Source: Blattabacterium cuenoti (GTDB lineage Bacteria > Bacteroidota > Bacteroidia > Flavobacteriales > Blattabacteriaceae). From it: a stretch of 64,000 nt of DNA. Positions 1-9,699 of this stretch are shown here, one piece after another (the stretch's first letter is position 1; the number at the start of each line of letters is the position of its first letter). The stretch spans positions 362,501 to 426,500 of the forward strand of contig NZ_CP059197.1 of the NCBI RefSeq assembly GCF_014251735.1, read 5' to 3'. A program made the translations under genes and the position numbers. The notes under the pieces are model-generated. The model saw nothing but the letters and a program-made list of their open reading frames with translations, had not been told where the DNA came from and did no database searches.

Positions 1-255
1 CGCATTCGCTCGCCACTACTAACGGAATCACTTTTGTTTTCTCTTCCTCTAGATACTTAGATGTTTCAGTTCTCTAGGTTCGCCTTACTTTAAAAAAAGT
101 AATATCATATGATTAATATGATAGGTTGCCCTATTCGGAAATCTGCGGATCAATTTGTATGTGCCAATTCCCGCAGCTTATCGCAGCTTATCACGTCCTT
201 CATCGCCTCTCAGAGCCAAGGCATCCACCATACGCCCTTACTTAGCTTTCTTTAT
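1..255 (-). rRNA. rrl: 23S ribosomal RNA, 5' end only (cut by window edge)
   Basis: Read on the minus strand this matches the start of bacterial 23S rRNA: a conserved stretch for GGTGGATGCC and AGGCGATGAAGGACGTG lies near 170-240. The rest of the gene lies outside the window to the left. The exact 5' end was placed by similarity and may be off by several bases. It follows tRNA-Ala in the usual 16S-Ile-Ala-23S order. Confidence 0.93.
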
Positions 256-284
256 GCTATTTTCCCTTAATGTATTGTATGTTA

Positions 285-296
285 TGTTAAAGAACT
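285..296 (-). promoter_or_regulatory. boxA-like antitermination/processing element before 23S
   Basis: On the minus strand the 12-mer is AGTTCTTTAACA, which differs at two positions from the E. coli rRNA boxA (TGCTCTTTAACA). It sits between tRNA-Ala and 23S, where a second boxA is expected. A related copy lies before 16S at 2139-2150. A role in Nus-dependent antitermination is inferred from position and similarity only. Confidence 0.5.
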
Positions 297-307
297 TTTA
301 AAATAAA

Positions 308-381
308 TGGAGAATATCGGAATCGAACCGATGACCTCCTGCGTGCAAAACAGGCGCTCTAGCCAGCTGAGCTAATCCCCC
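308..381 (-). tRNA. tRNA-Ala (anticodon TGC)
   Basis: The minus strand folds into a complete 74-nt cloverleaf. The acceptor GGGGGAT pairs with ATTCTCC through two G-U wobbles, the loop TTTGCAC carries anticodon TGC, and the T arm is normal. CCA is not encoded. It lies in the 16S-23S spacer after tRNA-Ile, the standard bacterial arrangement. Confidence 0.96.
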
Positions 382-391
382 TCTCCATATA

Positions 392-465
392 TAGTCTCGC
401 GCGGAATTGAACCGCGGACCTCTACATTATCAGTGTAGCGCTCTAACCATCTGAGCTACGAGACT
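392..465 (-). tRNA. tRNA-Ile (anticodon GAT)
   Basis: The minus strand folds into a 74-nt cloverleaf with acceptor AGTCTCG/CGAGACT and anticodon GAT in the loop CTGATAA. The discriminator is A and CCA is not encoded. It lies 10 nt upstream of tRNA-Ala in the 16S-23S spacer and is excised from the rRNA precursor. Confidence 0.96.
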
Positions 466-480
466 GATATCAAAAAAAAA

Positions 481-511
481 CTTCTAGCCCGATTCTTCAA
501 AATTTTTTGAA
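481..511 (-). other. 16S precursor processing stem, 3' arm
   Basis: This arm can pair with 2091-2121 on the other side of 16S. The strands match over CTTCTA-GCC-GATTCT (one bulged A, one G-U pair) and again over ATTTTTT. A long stem bracketing 16S is the expected RNase III substrate. Complementarity is seen directly; cleavage is inferred. Confidence 0.65.
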
Positions 512-523
512 TAAAAAAAACTC

Positions 524-2066
<1,543 letters not shown>

Positions 2067-2090
2067 TAAATTAAAATACGCAAAAATCTT

Positions 2091-2121
2091 ATTAAAAAAT
2101 CCTCAGAATCAGGCTTAGAAG
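2091..2121 (-). other. 16S precursor processing stem, 5' arm
   Basis: Partner of the arm at 481-511; together they would close the 16S precursor loop. It lies between the boxA-like leader and the 16S 5' end, as in other bacterial rRNA operons. Confidence 0.65.
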
Positions 2122-2138
2122 CTCTTTAATACTATAAA

Positions 2139-2150
2139 TTACAAAGAACA
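2139..2150 (-). promoter_or_regulatory. boxA-like leader element before 16S
   Basis: The minus strand reads TGTTCTTTGTAA, similar to boxA (TGCTCTTTAACA) and to the copy before 23S at 285-296. It lies about 72 nt upstream of the 16S 5' end and downstream of the putative promoter. Function is inferred from position. Confidence 0.45.
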
Positions 2151-2187
2151 ACCTAAAAGTTTATAAAAAAAAACTTTTTAACATAGA

Positions 2188-2195
2188 CAAATGTA
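2188..2195 (-). promoter_or_regulatory. putative rRNA operon promoter, -7 element
   Basis: The minus strand reads TACATTTG, a full match to the Bacteroidota -7 consensus TAnnTTTG. A T-rich tract lies upstream but there is no clear -33 TTG. Transcription would start near 2181, ahead of boxA, the processing stem and 16S. The motif is short, so chance is possible. Confidence 0.45.
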
Positions 2196-2281
2196 TATAT
2201 ATTTTTTTTGTTAAAAAAAAAATAATCTAATTTTATCCAAAAAAAACCTAATAATTTCTAAATTATTTGCCAATCTAAATT

Positions 2282-3325
2282 ATGAGAACTTCAGATTTCG
2301 ATTTTGGTCTACCATTAGACCTTTTAGCTAATCAACCTGCTGAAGAAAGAGATGAGTCTAGGTTAATGATTATCGATAGAAAGAATAATAGCATTAAACA
2401 TCAAATATTCAAAAACCTGCACCAATATTTTGAAGAAGGTGATACTATTATTTTCAATAATACAAAAGTATTTCCTGCAAGACTATTCGGAAATAAAGAA
2501 AAAACAGAAGCAAAAATAGAGGTATTTTTACTTAGAGAATTAGATCCAATAGACAGGACTTGGGACGTCTTAGTTGATCCAGCAAGAAAAGTTAGAGTAG
2601 GAAACAAATTAAATTTTGGACACGGATTAACAGGAGAAGTTATAGACAATACAACTTCTAGAGGAAGAATATTGCAACTTCATTTCAATGGGATACACAA
2701 AGAACTCATAAAAAAAATTAAAGAATTAGGAAAAACGCCTTTACCAAAATATATCAAAAGACTACCAGATAAAAATGATGAAGAAAGATATCAAACTATT
2801 TATGCAAAGGAAGAAGGTTCTGTTGCAGCCCCTACAGCAGGATTACATTTTTCAAAACATCTATTAAAAAAATTAGAAATAAAAGGAATAAACTTGGTAG
2901 AGATAACCTTACATCTTGGATTAGGAAGTTTCTTACCCGTAGAAGTAGAAGATATTTCTAAACATAAAATGGATTCTGAAAAGTGTTTTATAAAAAGAGA
3001 AACATGTGATATAGTTAATCAAAGCATACAACAAAAAAAACGTATATGTGCTGTAGGTACTTCATCTATGCGAGCTATAGAAAGTTCTGTTTCTTCCAAT
3101 AAATATTTAAATCCATTTTCTGGATGGACTAACAAATTTATCTTCCCTCCTTATAATTTCAGTATAGCCAATTCCATGATTACAAATTTTCATATGCCAA
3201 AATCAACTCTATTAATGATGACAGTAGCATTTACTGGATATGATCTTCTTATGAAAGCATATAAAATAGCTACAAAAGAAAAGTACAGATTTTATTCATA
3301 TGGAGATTCAATGCTAATCTTATAA
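2282..3325 (+). CDS. queA: S-adenosylmethionine:tRNA ribosyltransferase-isomerase QueA
   Basis: QueA transfers the ribosyl part of SAM to preQ1 at the wobble base of GUN-anticodon tRNAs, giving epoxyqueuosine. At 347 aa it is close to the usual length (E. coli 356). Family hallmarks include the N-terminal [20 protein letters not shown]-like start (residues 5-24), [10 protein letters not shown] near 59-68 and the highly conserved [10 protein letters not shown] at 181-190. It is the first plus-strand gene after the divergent rRNA operon and is followed 51 nt later by the prenyl synthase. Retention of this tRNA-modification step in a reduced genome is notable. Start ATG is the first Met and leaves no room for a longer form. 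Confidence 0.96.
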   Translation: MRTSDFDFGLPLDLLANQPAEERDESRLMIIDRKNNSIKHQIFKNLHQYFEEGDTIIFNNTKVFPARLFGNKEKTEAKIEVFLLRELDPIDRTWDVLVDPARKVRVGNKLNFGHGLTGEVIDNTTSRGRILQLHFNGIHKELIKKIKELGKTPLPKYIKRLPDKNDEERYQTIYAKEEGSVAAPTAGLHFSKHLLKKLEIKGINLVEITLHLGLGSFLPVEVEDISKHKMDSEKCFIKRETCDIVNQSIQQKKRICAVGTSSMRAIESSVSSNKYLNPFSGWTNKFIFPPYNFSIANSMITNFHMPKSTLLMMTVAFTGYDLLMKAYKIATKEKYRFYSYGDSMLIL

Positions 3326-3376
3326 AAGATTATAATTGTTTAAAAAAAACATAATATTAAATAAAAACTTGATATT

Positions 3377-4354
3377 ATGAAGAAAATACTTGAAAAAGTT
3401 AAAATATCTATAAATGAAGAAATGAAAACTTTTGAAAAACAATTCAATACCATTATAAAAAGTAACGTTCCTCTTGTAAATAAAATAACACATTATATTA
3501 TTCATAGGAAAGGAAAACAAATTAGACCTATGTTTGTCTTCCTAATTGCAAAAATGCTGGGACCTATCCAAAAAAAAACTTATCATACAGCTTCTCTAAT
3601 AGAATTGATACATACTGCTACTCTTGTTCATGACGATGTAATCGACAATAGTTATCTTCGTCGTGGTTCTTTTTCTATCAATGCTATATGGAAAAATAAA
3701 ATAGCTGTTTTGGTTGGAGATTACTTACTTTCTAAAAGTCTTTTATTAGCTACAGAAAATAATTATCATGATTTATTAAAAATTGTTTGCAGAACAATTA
3801 AAGATATGAGTGAAGGAGAATTATTACAAATGGAAAAATCTAAAAAATTAGATATCACTGAAAGAATTTATAATCAGATTATTTATCATAAAACAGCAAG
3901 TCTAATTGCAGCTTCTTGTGAAGGTGGTGCTCGTTCAGTAAATGCAAATGAAGATACCGCTTTAAAAATGCGAAAATTTGGTGGATTAACGGGTATTGCT
4001 TTTCAAATAAAAGATGATTTATTTGATTACAATGAATCTAATGAAAATTTAACAGGAAAACCTATTGGAATTGATTTTAGAGAAAAAAAAATGACTCTTC
4101 CACTCATTTATGCAATTCAAAAAGCATCTCAAAATGATCAAAAATGGATATTAAATTCTATAAAGAATTATGATGAAAAAAAAAGACATCAAATTATTGC
4201 CTATGTGAAAAAATACGGAGGTATAGAATATGCAATCCAAAAAATGATAAGAATACGTAATAATGCATTAAAAATACTGGATTCTTATCCAGATAGTACA
4301 ATCAAAAAATCTTTAAAAAAGATGGTGAATTTTATTGTCGAAAGGAATATATAA
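3377..4354 (+). CDS. ispB: Long-chain trans-polyprenyl diphosphate synthase
   Basis: Adds isopentenyl diphosphate units to a shorter allylic diphosphate to build a long polyprenyl chain. Length is 325 aa. The first Asp-rich motif DDVID is at residues 86-90 and the second DDLFD at 213-217, with GKQIRP near 46-51 and the conserved Lys-Thr at 172-173. A small residue (Ala81) five positions before the first motif is typical of long-chain rather than farnesyl enzymes. The product is probably the side chain used by MenA (37052-37957) for menaquinone. Exact chain length cannot be read from sequence. Lies between queA and topA, same strand. Confidence 0.9.
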   Translation: MKKILEKVKISINEEMKTFEKQFNTIIKSNVPLVNKITHYIIHRKGKQIRPMFVFLIAKMLGPIQKKTYHTASLIELIHTATLVHDDVIDNSYLRRGSFSINAIWKNKIAVLVGDYLLSKSLLLATENNYHDLLKIVCRTIKDMSEGELLQMEKSKKLDITERIYNQIIYHKTASLIAASCEGGARSVNANEDTALKMRKFGGLTGIAFQIKDDLFDYNESNENLTGKPIGIDFREKKMTLPLIYAIQKASQNDQKWILNSIKNYDEKKRHQIIAYVKKYGGIEYAIQKMIRIRNNALKILDSYPDSTIKKSLKKMVNFIVERNI

Positions 4355-4377
4355 TAATCATAGTTATAGAAAAAAAC

Positions 4378-6474
4378 ATGAAAAAAAACTTAGTAATTGT
4401 TGAATCTCCTACTAAAGCTAATACTATACAAATATTTCTTGGAGAAGAATTTCATGTTGTTCCAAGTTACGGACACTTGATAGATCTTCCAGAAAACAAA
4501 ATAGGAATCGATATAAATAAAAAATTCCAGCCTAATTATGTTATTCTTCCAAAAAAAAGAAAAATCGTTCAAAATTTGAAAACGTTAATAAAAGATTTCA
4601 ATCTAATTTGGCTAGCTTCTGATGAAGATCGTGAAGGAGAAGCTATTGCTTATCAAATTTATAAAACACTAAATATTCCTTCTAAAAAATTTAGAAGAAT
4701 AGTCTTTCATGAAATTACAAAAAAAGCTATTTTACATGCCATAAAAAATCCTAGATTAATTGATTATAATTTAGTTTATGCACAACAGGCGAGACGAATT
4801 CTAGATCGACTAGTTGGATTTGAATTATCTCCTATCTTATGGAAAAAGATCAATACGGGATTATCTGCGGGAAGAGTTCAATCTGCAGCACTCAGGCTTA
4901 TAGTAGAAAGAGAGCAAGATATTCAAGATTTCACACCAATTCCTGGATATCAAATATTTGGAGTTTTTACTAACAAAAAAAAAACAACTCTGAATGCAAG
5001 GTTAGAAAAAAAAATAGAAGGGGAAAAAAAAATGAAAAATATTTTGCAAGGATGTATTGATTCTTCTTTTTTTATTAAAAAAATTATAACCAAACAAGAA
5101 AAAAAAACTCCACCACCTCCATTTACAACTTCTTCTTTGCAACAAGCAGCTTGTGAAAAATTGAATTTTTCTATATCCAAAACTATGTTTTTGGCACAGA
5201 AATTATATGAAAATGGATACATTACATATATGCGTACAGATAGCACTAATTTATCTAAAGAAATTTTATCAGAAATAAAAAATTATATTCTTTCCTCATA
5301 TGGAAAACCATATTTATCTCCAAAAGAGTTTTCATCTAAAAAAAAATTTTCTCAAGAAGCTCATGAAGCTATCCACCCTACCGATATATTCAGAAGTTCT
5401 TTGGAAAATTTAGATACATATCAAAAACGTCTTTATCAACTCATATGGAAACGAACTATAATAGGACAAATGACGGATGCAAGAATTGAAAAAAAAGATT
5501 TTTATATTCAATCTTCAAATTTCGAGATACCTTTTGTATTTACCAAAAACACTATCATATTCGATGGATTTATGAAAATCCATGAAAATGAAAATATTAA
5601 AAAAAAAGAAGACAATTTATCAGAAATCAAAAAAGGAACTATCTTACAAAAAAAAGAAATTATAGCAAAACAAGTTTTTACAAAACATTTACCTAGATAT
5701 AACGAAGCTTCTTTAGTAAAAAATTTAGAAAAATTAGGAATAGGAAGGCCTTCTACTTATGTTCCTATCATTTCAACTATCCAAAAAAGAAATTATGTCA
5801 ATATGCAAAAATTTATTAAGAAGAAAGAATATCGAGAGTCTTTCATTCTTAAAAATCATACAATTATTGAAAAAAAAGATGAAATTCTAAATATAGAAAA
5901 AAATAAATTCATTCCAACTGAAATCGGAATTTTAACTACTAATTTCTTAAAAAAAAATTTTCAGGAAATTGTAGATTATGATTTCACGGCAAATCTAGAA
6001 AAAGAATTTGATAATATTGCTAAAGGAGAAGTTTCTTGGAACAAGATTATAAAAAATTTTTATGATGGATTTCATGAGAAAATAGAACACGTTGAAAAAA
6101 ACGTAGAAAAAATTCGTAAAAAACGTTTTTTAGGTATAGATCCAATATCTAAAAAAAAAATTTTCTCTCAAGTAGCCAGATTTGGGCCCATTGTTCAAAT
6201 GGGAGAATTTAAAGACAAAGAAAAACCTAAATTTTCTCCATTGATCGCAAGCCAAAAAATTGATACAATATCCTTACAAACTGCATTAAAACTTCTAGAA
6301 TTACCTAAATCTTTAGGATTTTTTGAAGAAGAAGAAGTCTTATTAAGAGTAAATAAATATAACATCTATATTAAACATAAAAATAAATCCATTCCAATTG
6401 AAGAAAAAGTTTTTTTCAATTCTTTTCATTTAAAGGATGCTATTGATGTGATAAAAAAAAATAGAGAAAAATAA
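4378..6474 (+). CDS. topA: DNA topoisomerase I (type IA)
   Basis: Relaxes negative supercoils through a 5'-phosphotyrosine intermediate. The TOPRIM domain spans about residues 1-140, with Glu9 in VESPTKA and the acidic triad D82, D84 and E86 in SDEDREGE. The catalytic Tyr284 lies in ITYMRTDS. At 698 aa it is shorter than typical free-living bacteroidete enzymes. One C-terminal repeat is visible (residues about 585-690), but there are no Cys4 zinc-ribbon motifs and no Lys-rich tail, so the C-terminus looks reduced. It starts 23 nt after the prenyl synthase and converges on the orphan gene at 6491. Confidence 0.95.
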   Translation: MKKNLVIVESPTKANTIQIFLGEEFHVVPSYGHLIDLPENKIGIDINKKFQPNYVILPKKRKIVQNLKTLIKDFNLIWLASDEDREGEAIAYQIYKTLNIPSKKFRRIVFHEITKKAILHAIKNPRLIDYNLVYAQQARRILDRLVGFELSPILWKKINTGLSAGRVQSAALRLIVEREQDIQDFTPIPGYQIFGVFTNKKKTTLNARLEKKIEGEKKMKNILQGCIDSSFFIKKIITKQEKKTPPPPFTTSSLQQAACEKLNFSISKTMFLAQKLYENGYITYMRTDSTNLSKEILSEIKNYILSSYGKPYLSPKEFSSKKKFSQEAHEAIHPTDIFRSSLENLDTYQKRLYQLIWKRTIIGQMTDARIEKKDFYIQSSNFEIPFVFTKNTIIFDGFMKIHENENIKKKEDNLSEIKKGTILQKKEIIAKQVFTKHLPRYNEASLVKNLEKLGIGRPSTYVPIISTIQKRNYVNMQKFIKKKEYRESFILKNHTIIEKKDEILNIEKNKFIPTEIGILTTNFLKKNFQEIVDYDFTANLEKEFDNIAKGEVSWNKIIKNFYDGFHEKIEHVEKNVEKIRKKRFLGIDPISKKKIFSQVARFGPIVQMGEFKDKEKPKFSPLIASQKIDTISLQTALKLLELPKSLGFFEEEEVLLRVNKYNIYIKHKNKSIPIEEKVFFNSFHLKDAIDVIKKNREK

Positions 6475-6490
6475 AAATTGATTAATTAAC

Positions 6491-6913
6491 CTAACCGTCA
6501 AAATATCTTTGATTTAAATATGTAGTAGGATATGCTTGATCATGTCCTGTTCTTTTTACGTGATCCAAATATTTCGGGATATAAGATAAAGCTTTTATTC
6601 TATCAGATAAAGACATTCTATTCCATAAGTTTTCCGCCATTTTTTTTTTACCTACTTTATATTTATAATCTGTCCAAAAACGATTGAAAGATAAATCTAC
6701 GGGAATTTCTTCTATAGAAAACGCTGCTTTTGCATTCTTCATTTTATTTATAATAGATTCATTATAAGGTAAATATTTTCCTATCCATATATAATGTGAT
6801 AAGGAAAGTTTCTCTGGAAACACTACTTCCCTCAAAAAACCATTCAAATCATACTTAAATATAATCTCTCCAGACACTAAAGGACTTCTAAATATATATT
6901 GTTTACCTTTCAT
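6491..6913 (-). CDS. Conserved flavobacterial protein of unknown function
   Basis: A 140-aa basic protein with no signal peptide or membrane segment. I recognise it as an orphan family conserved in flavobacteria: an N-terminal SPLVSGEIIFKYDLNG stretch (residues 10-25), then FW..YKYKVGKKKMAENLW (83-101) and a C-terminal YPTTYLNQRYF. The second half resembles the basic, Trp-containing C-terminal module of some phage and plasmid replication proteins, but this is only a pattern resemblance. It converges on topA with a 16-nt gap and has its own 5' spacer (6914-7157). Survival in a reduced genome suggests a useful role; function unknown. Confidence 0.75.
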   Translation of the reverse strand: MKGKQYIFRSPLVSGEIIFKYDLNGFLREVVFPEKLSLSHYIWIGKYLPYNESIINKMKNAKAAFSIEEIPVDLSFNRFWTDYKYKVGKKKMAENLWNRMSLSDRIKALSYIPKYLDHVKRTGHDQAYPTTYLNQRYFDG

Positions 6914-7111
6914 TCCTTTTTTTATTTCACTATCATTTATTAATTGTTTTCATAAAAAAGCACCATGAAGAACTTTCATAAAAAAATTGTTATATACAAA
7001 TGATAATGAGATATAAATATGAAATACACTAAAATGCAATAATGATTTAAAATATATAATAGACAAACTATAATAAAAGTTATAGATTTTTCTCAGATAA
7101 GAAATATATAC

Positions 7112-7140
7112 AAGATCTATCATTGGTAAGATCTTTTTTT
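7112..7140 (+). terminator. Hairpin followed by T-run (terminator-like) ahead of rsmI
   Basis: AAGATCT (7112-7118) and AGATCTT (7129-7135) form a perfect 7-bp stem with a 10-nt loop, followed by an unbroken T-run to 7140. This is the form of an intrinsic terminator on the plus strand. No gene precedes it on that strand within 600 nt, so it may end a small RNA, act in the rsmI leader, or be a leftover. The rest of the 6914-7157 spacer shows no tRNA, no ORF and no clear motif. Confidence 0.45.
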
Positions 7141-7157
7141 CATATATTTAAAATAAA

Positions 7158-7823
7158 ATGCTATATATCGTTCCTACTCCTATAGGAAATAGAGAAGATT
7201 TAACTTTTAGAAGCCTGCGAATATTAAATGAAGTAGATTTAATTTTAGCAGAAAATAATAAAATTTCTAAAAGATTATTGAGTTTCTATAAAATTAAAAC
7301 TCATATAAAAACTTATCATATTTATAACGAACATAAGATGATTCCTTCTATTTTAGAAAAAATAAAAAAAGGAAAAAAATTAGCATTAATTTCCAACGCG
7401 GGTACTCCAAGTATATCCGATCCAGGATTCCTACTTATTAGATCCTGTATTGAAGCTTCTATTTCTATAGAATGTTTACCTGGACCAACCGCTCTTATCC
7501 CAGCTATAGTGATTTCTGGATTTCCTATTAATGAATTTACTTTTATTGGTTTTTTACCCAAAAAAAAAAGGAAAACAAAACTAAATAATTTATCAAAAGA
7601 AAATAGAACAATCATCTTATATGAATCCCCTCATAGATTATTACGAACATTAAACGATTTAAAAGATTTTTTTGGTTTGAAAAGAAACATTGTCATCTGT
7701 AAAGAAATATCCAAAATGTTTCAGGAAACCTTAAGAGGAAATATTGAAGACATGATTCTACATTATAAAAATATAAAGAAAATATTGGGGGAATATGTCA
7801 TAATTATAGAAAGAAAGCTCTAA
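7158..7823 (+). CDS. rsmI: 16S rRNA 2'-O-methyltransferase RsmI (C1402)
   Basis: Methylates the 2'-OH of C1402 in the decoding centre of 16S rRNA, using SAM. The tetrapyrrole-methylase fold is recognisable from the N-terminal YIVPTPIGNREDLTFRS (residues 3-19), the SNAGTPSISDPGF motif near residue 79 and the LPGPTALIPAI motif near 110. Length is 221 aa, close to the family minimum. It starts 18 nt after a hairpin with a T-run. Its stop codon overlaps the asd stop by 4 nt on the other strand. Confidence 0.94.
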   Translation: MLYIVPTPIGNREDLTFRSLRILNEVDLILAENNKISKRLLSFYKIKTHIKTYHIYNEHKMIPSILEKIKKGKKLALISNAGTPSISDPGFLLIRSCIEASISIECLPGPTALIPAIVISGFPINEFTFIGFLPKKKRKTKLNNLSKENRTIILYESPHRLLRTLNDLKDFFGLKRNIVICKEISKMFQETLRGNIEDMILHYKNIKKILGEYVIIIERKL

Positions 7824-8818
7824 ACATATTTTTTTTCAATTAAAGATTCCGCTATTTGTATTGCATTTGTAGCTGCACCTTTACGCAAATTATCTGCTAC
7901 GATCCAAAAATTTAATGAATTTGAAAAAGAATAATCTTTACGAAAGCGTCCAACAAACACTTCATCCTTTCCGTGAGCTAATAATGGCATAGGATAAATA
8001 TTTTTACTTGGATTATCTTGAACCACAATTCCTTTTTTTTTCGAAAAAATTTCATAAATATAATCAATGTGAGGCTCTCTATTAAACGTGACATTCACAC
8101 TTTCCGAATGCCCACCTATAACAGGGACACGTACTGCTGTAGCTGTTATAGCTATGTTTTGATCATTCATGATTTTTTTTGTTTCTCTCATTAGCTTGAT
8201 TTCTTCTATGGTATAACCATTTTCTCCAAATGAATCACAATGTGGTAATACATTTTGATAAATAGGATGTGGGTATACTTTTTCATATTCATGATTCATT
8301 AATGATTCCTTTTCATGATTTAATTGATCTACAGCTTTTTTACCTGTACCTGTTACCGATTGATAGGTAGAAACAACAACACGATTTATTCCATATTCCA
8401 AATGCAAAGGATGCAAAATCATAACTAATTGTATCGTAGAACAATTCGGATTAGCTATAATCTTATCTCTTTTAGATAAAGAAGATATATTAATTTCAGG
8501 AACGATTAACTTTTTATCAGGATCCATTCTCCATGCAGAAGAATTGTCTATTACCGTAGTACCTATTTTTGAAAACTTAGGAGCCCATTCTTTAGAAACA
8601 TAAGATCCAGCAGAAAATAAAACAACATCAGGATTTTTTAAAAACAAATCTTGAATGCTAATTACTTGATATTTTTTTTCTCGAAAAAGAAATTTTTTTC
8701 CTATTGATTTTTCTGAAGCGGATATATACAATTCCTCTACTGGAAAATTTCTGGATTCTAAGACTTTCATCATTACACGTCCTACCATCCCTGTAACACC
8801 TACTATTCCTAATTTCAT
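7820..8818 (-). CDS. asd: Aspartate-semialdehyde dehydrogenase
   Basis: Reduces aspartyl phosphate to aspartate semialdehyde with NADPH, the branch point to diaminopimelate/lysine, threonine and methionine. Length is 332 aa. The Rossmann motif GVTGMVG lies at residues 7-13, the catalytic Cys126 in NPNCSTIQ, and a conserved GGHSE stretch in the C-terminal half. It overlaps rsmI by 4 nt tail to tail. A perfect -7 motif lies upstream at 8918-8925. It supports peptidoglycan synthesis and amino-acid supply by the symbiont. Confidence 0.96.
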   Translation of the reverse strand: MKLGIVGVTGMVGRVMMKVLESRNFPVEELYISASEKSIGKKFLFREKKYQVISIQDLFLKNPDVVLFSAGSYVSKEWAPKFSKIGTTVIDNSSAWRMDPDKKLIVPEINISSLSKRDKIIANPNCSTIQLVMILHPLHLEYGINRVVVSTYQSVTGTGKKAVDQLNHEKESLMNHEYEKVYPHPIYQNVLPHCDSFGENGYTIEEIKLMRETKKIMNDQNIAITATAVRVPVIGGHSESVNVTFNREPHIDYIYEIFSKKKGIVVQDNPSKNIYPMPLLAHGKDEVFVGRFRKDYSFSNSLNFWIVADNLRKGAATNAIQIAESLIEKKYV

Positions 8819-8917
8819 ATTATTAGATTTATTCCTCTATTTTATTATTATTACAAACTAATGATTAACATTATTTTCCATAATAAGCAAACTAAGGAAA
8901 AACAAGCAAAGCAGAAA

Positions 8918-8925
8918 CAAAGTTA
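8918..8925 (-). promoter_or_regulatory. putative asd promoter, -7 element
   Basis: The minus strand reads TAACTTTG, matching TAnnTTTG in the asd/gmk divergent spacer. The implied start near 8911 leaves a leader of about 90 nt. No clear -33 TTG is visible, and weaker one-mismatch copies lie nearby. Confidence 0.4.
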
Positions 8926-8979
8926 GGAAAATAAATTATAATATTCTTATTTTTTAATTCGATATCTTGAAAGATAACA

Positions 8980-9564
8980 ATGAAAAAAGGAAAGATGATT
9001 ATTTTGTCAGGTCCATCAGGATCTGGAAAAACGACTATTTCACAACATCTACTTTCAAAAATTCCAGAATTAAAATTTTCTGTCTCATGCACTACACGTC
9101 CTATAAGAAATAAAGAAAAACATGGAAAAGACTATTATTTTATTTCTACAAATAAATTTGTTTCCAAAATAAAAAAATATCAGTTTGCGGAGTGGGAAGA
9201 AGTTTACCCTAAACTATTCTATGGAACATTAAAAAGCGAAATATATAAAATATGGAACGACAATAAACATATTTTATTTGATGTAGATGTAAGAGGAGGA
9301 TTACATTTAAAAAAATTATATCCAGATAATTCTTTGTCTATATTTGTTTTAGTTCATTCCATAGAGATCTTAAAAAAAAGATTATTAAAAAGAAATCACG
9401 AAAATTTTTCTAAGATCAAAACACGTTTAGATAAAGCCAATATAGAATGGAAATATTCGAACTTATTTGATGTTATTTTGCTAAATATTAATTTGTATCA
9501 AACAAAAAGAAAAGCTCTAAATCTCGTATCAGATTTTATTTACAATCGGGGTGACTGGACTTGA
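8980..9564 (+). CDS. gmk: Guanylate kinase
   Basis: Phosphorylates GMP to GDP with ATP. Length is 194 aa. The P-loop GPSGSGKT is at residues 11-18, followed by the GMP-binding SCTTRPIRNKEKHGKDYYF region near 34-53 and EWEEVYPKLFYGT near 71-83. The last six codons and the stop (TGA, 9562-9564) lie inside the tRNA-Pro gene on the opposite strand, so the extreme C-terminus NRGDWT is dictated largely by tRNA sequence. Divergent from asd; the ATG follows 'gataaca' with no SD. Confidence 0.96.
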   Translation: MKKGKMIILSGPSGSGKTTISQHLLSKIPELKFSVSCTTRPIRNKEKHGKDYYFISTNKFVSKIKKYQFAEWEEVYPKLFYGTLKSEIYKIWNDNKHILFDVDVRGGLHLKKLYPDNSLSIFVLVHSIEILKKRLLKRNHENFSKIKTRLDKANIEWKYSNLFDVILLNINLYQTKRKALNLVSDFIYNRGDWT

Positions 9565-9620
9565 ACCAGCGACCACACGCCCCCCAGACGTGTACTCTAT
9601 CCAAACTGAGCTACACCCCG
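9546..9620 (-). tRNA. tRNA-Pro (anticodon GGG)
   Basis: The minus strand folds into a 75-nt cloverleaf: acceptor CGGGGTG/CACCCCG with the C1-G72 pair and A73 typical of tRNA-Pro, anticodon stem CACGT/GCGTG, and loop CTGGGGG giving anticodon GGG. CCA is not encoded. It overlaps the end of gmk by 19 nt on the opposite strand and follows tRNA-Asn by 5 nt, so both probably come from the rpiB transcript. It would read CCC/CCU; a TGG species is expected elsewhere. Confidence 0.92.
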
Positions 9621-9625
9621 AAGAG

Positions 9626-9699
9626 CTCCCCAGGCTGGATTCGAACCAGCGACACCCTGATTAACAGTCAGGTGCTCTAACCAACTGAGCTACTGAGGA
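9626..9699 (-). tRNA. tRNA-Asn (anticodon GTT)
   Basis: The minus strand folds into a 74-nt cloverleaf with acceptor TCCTCAG/CTGGGGA (one T-G pair), discriminator G, and loop CTGTTAA with anticodon GTT. It begins on the base directly after the rpiB stop codon, so RNase P cleavage would produce the rpiB mRNA 3' end. CCA is not encoded. Confidence 0.95.

Noticed and set aside
6914-7111. tmRNA, SRP RNA or RNase P RNA in the spacer before rsmI
   Set aside because: None of the conserved cores of these RNAs is recognisable; only the hairpin at 7112-7140 stands out.
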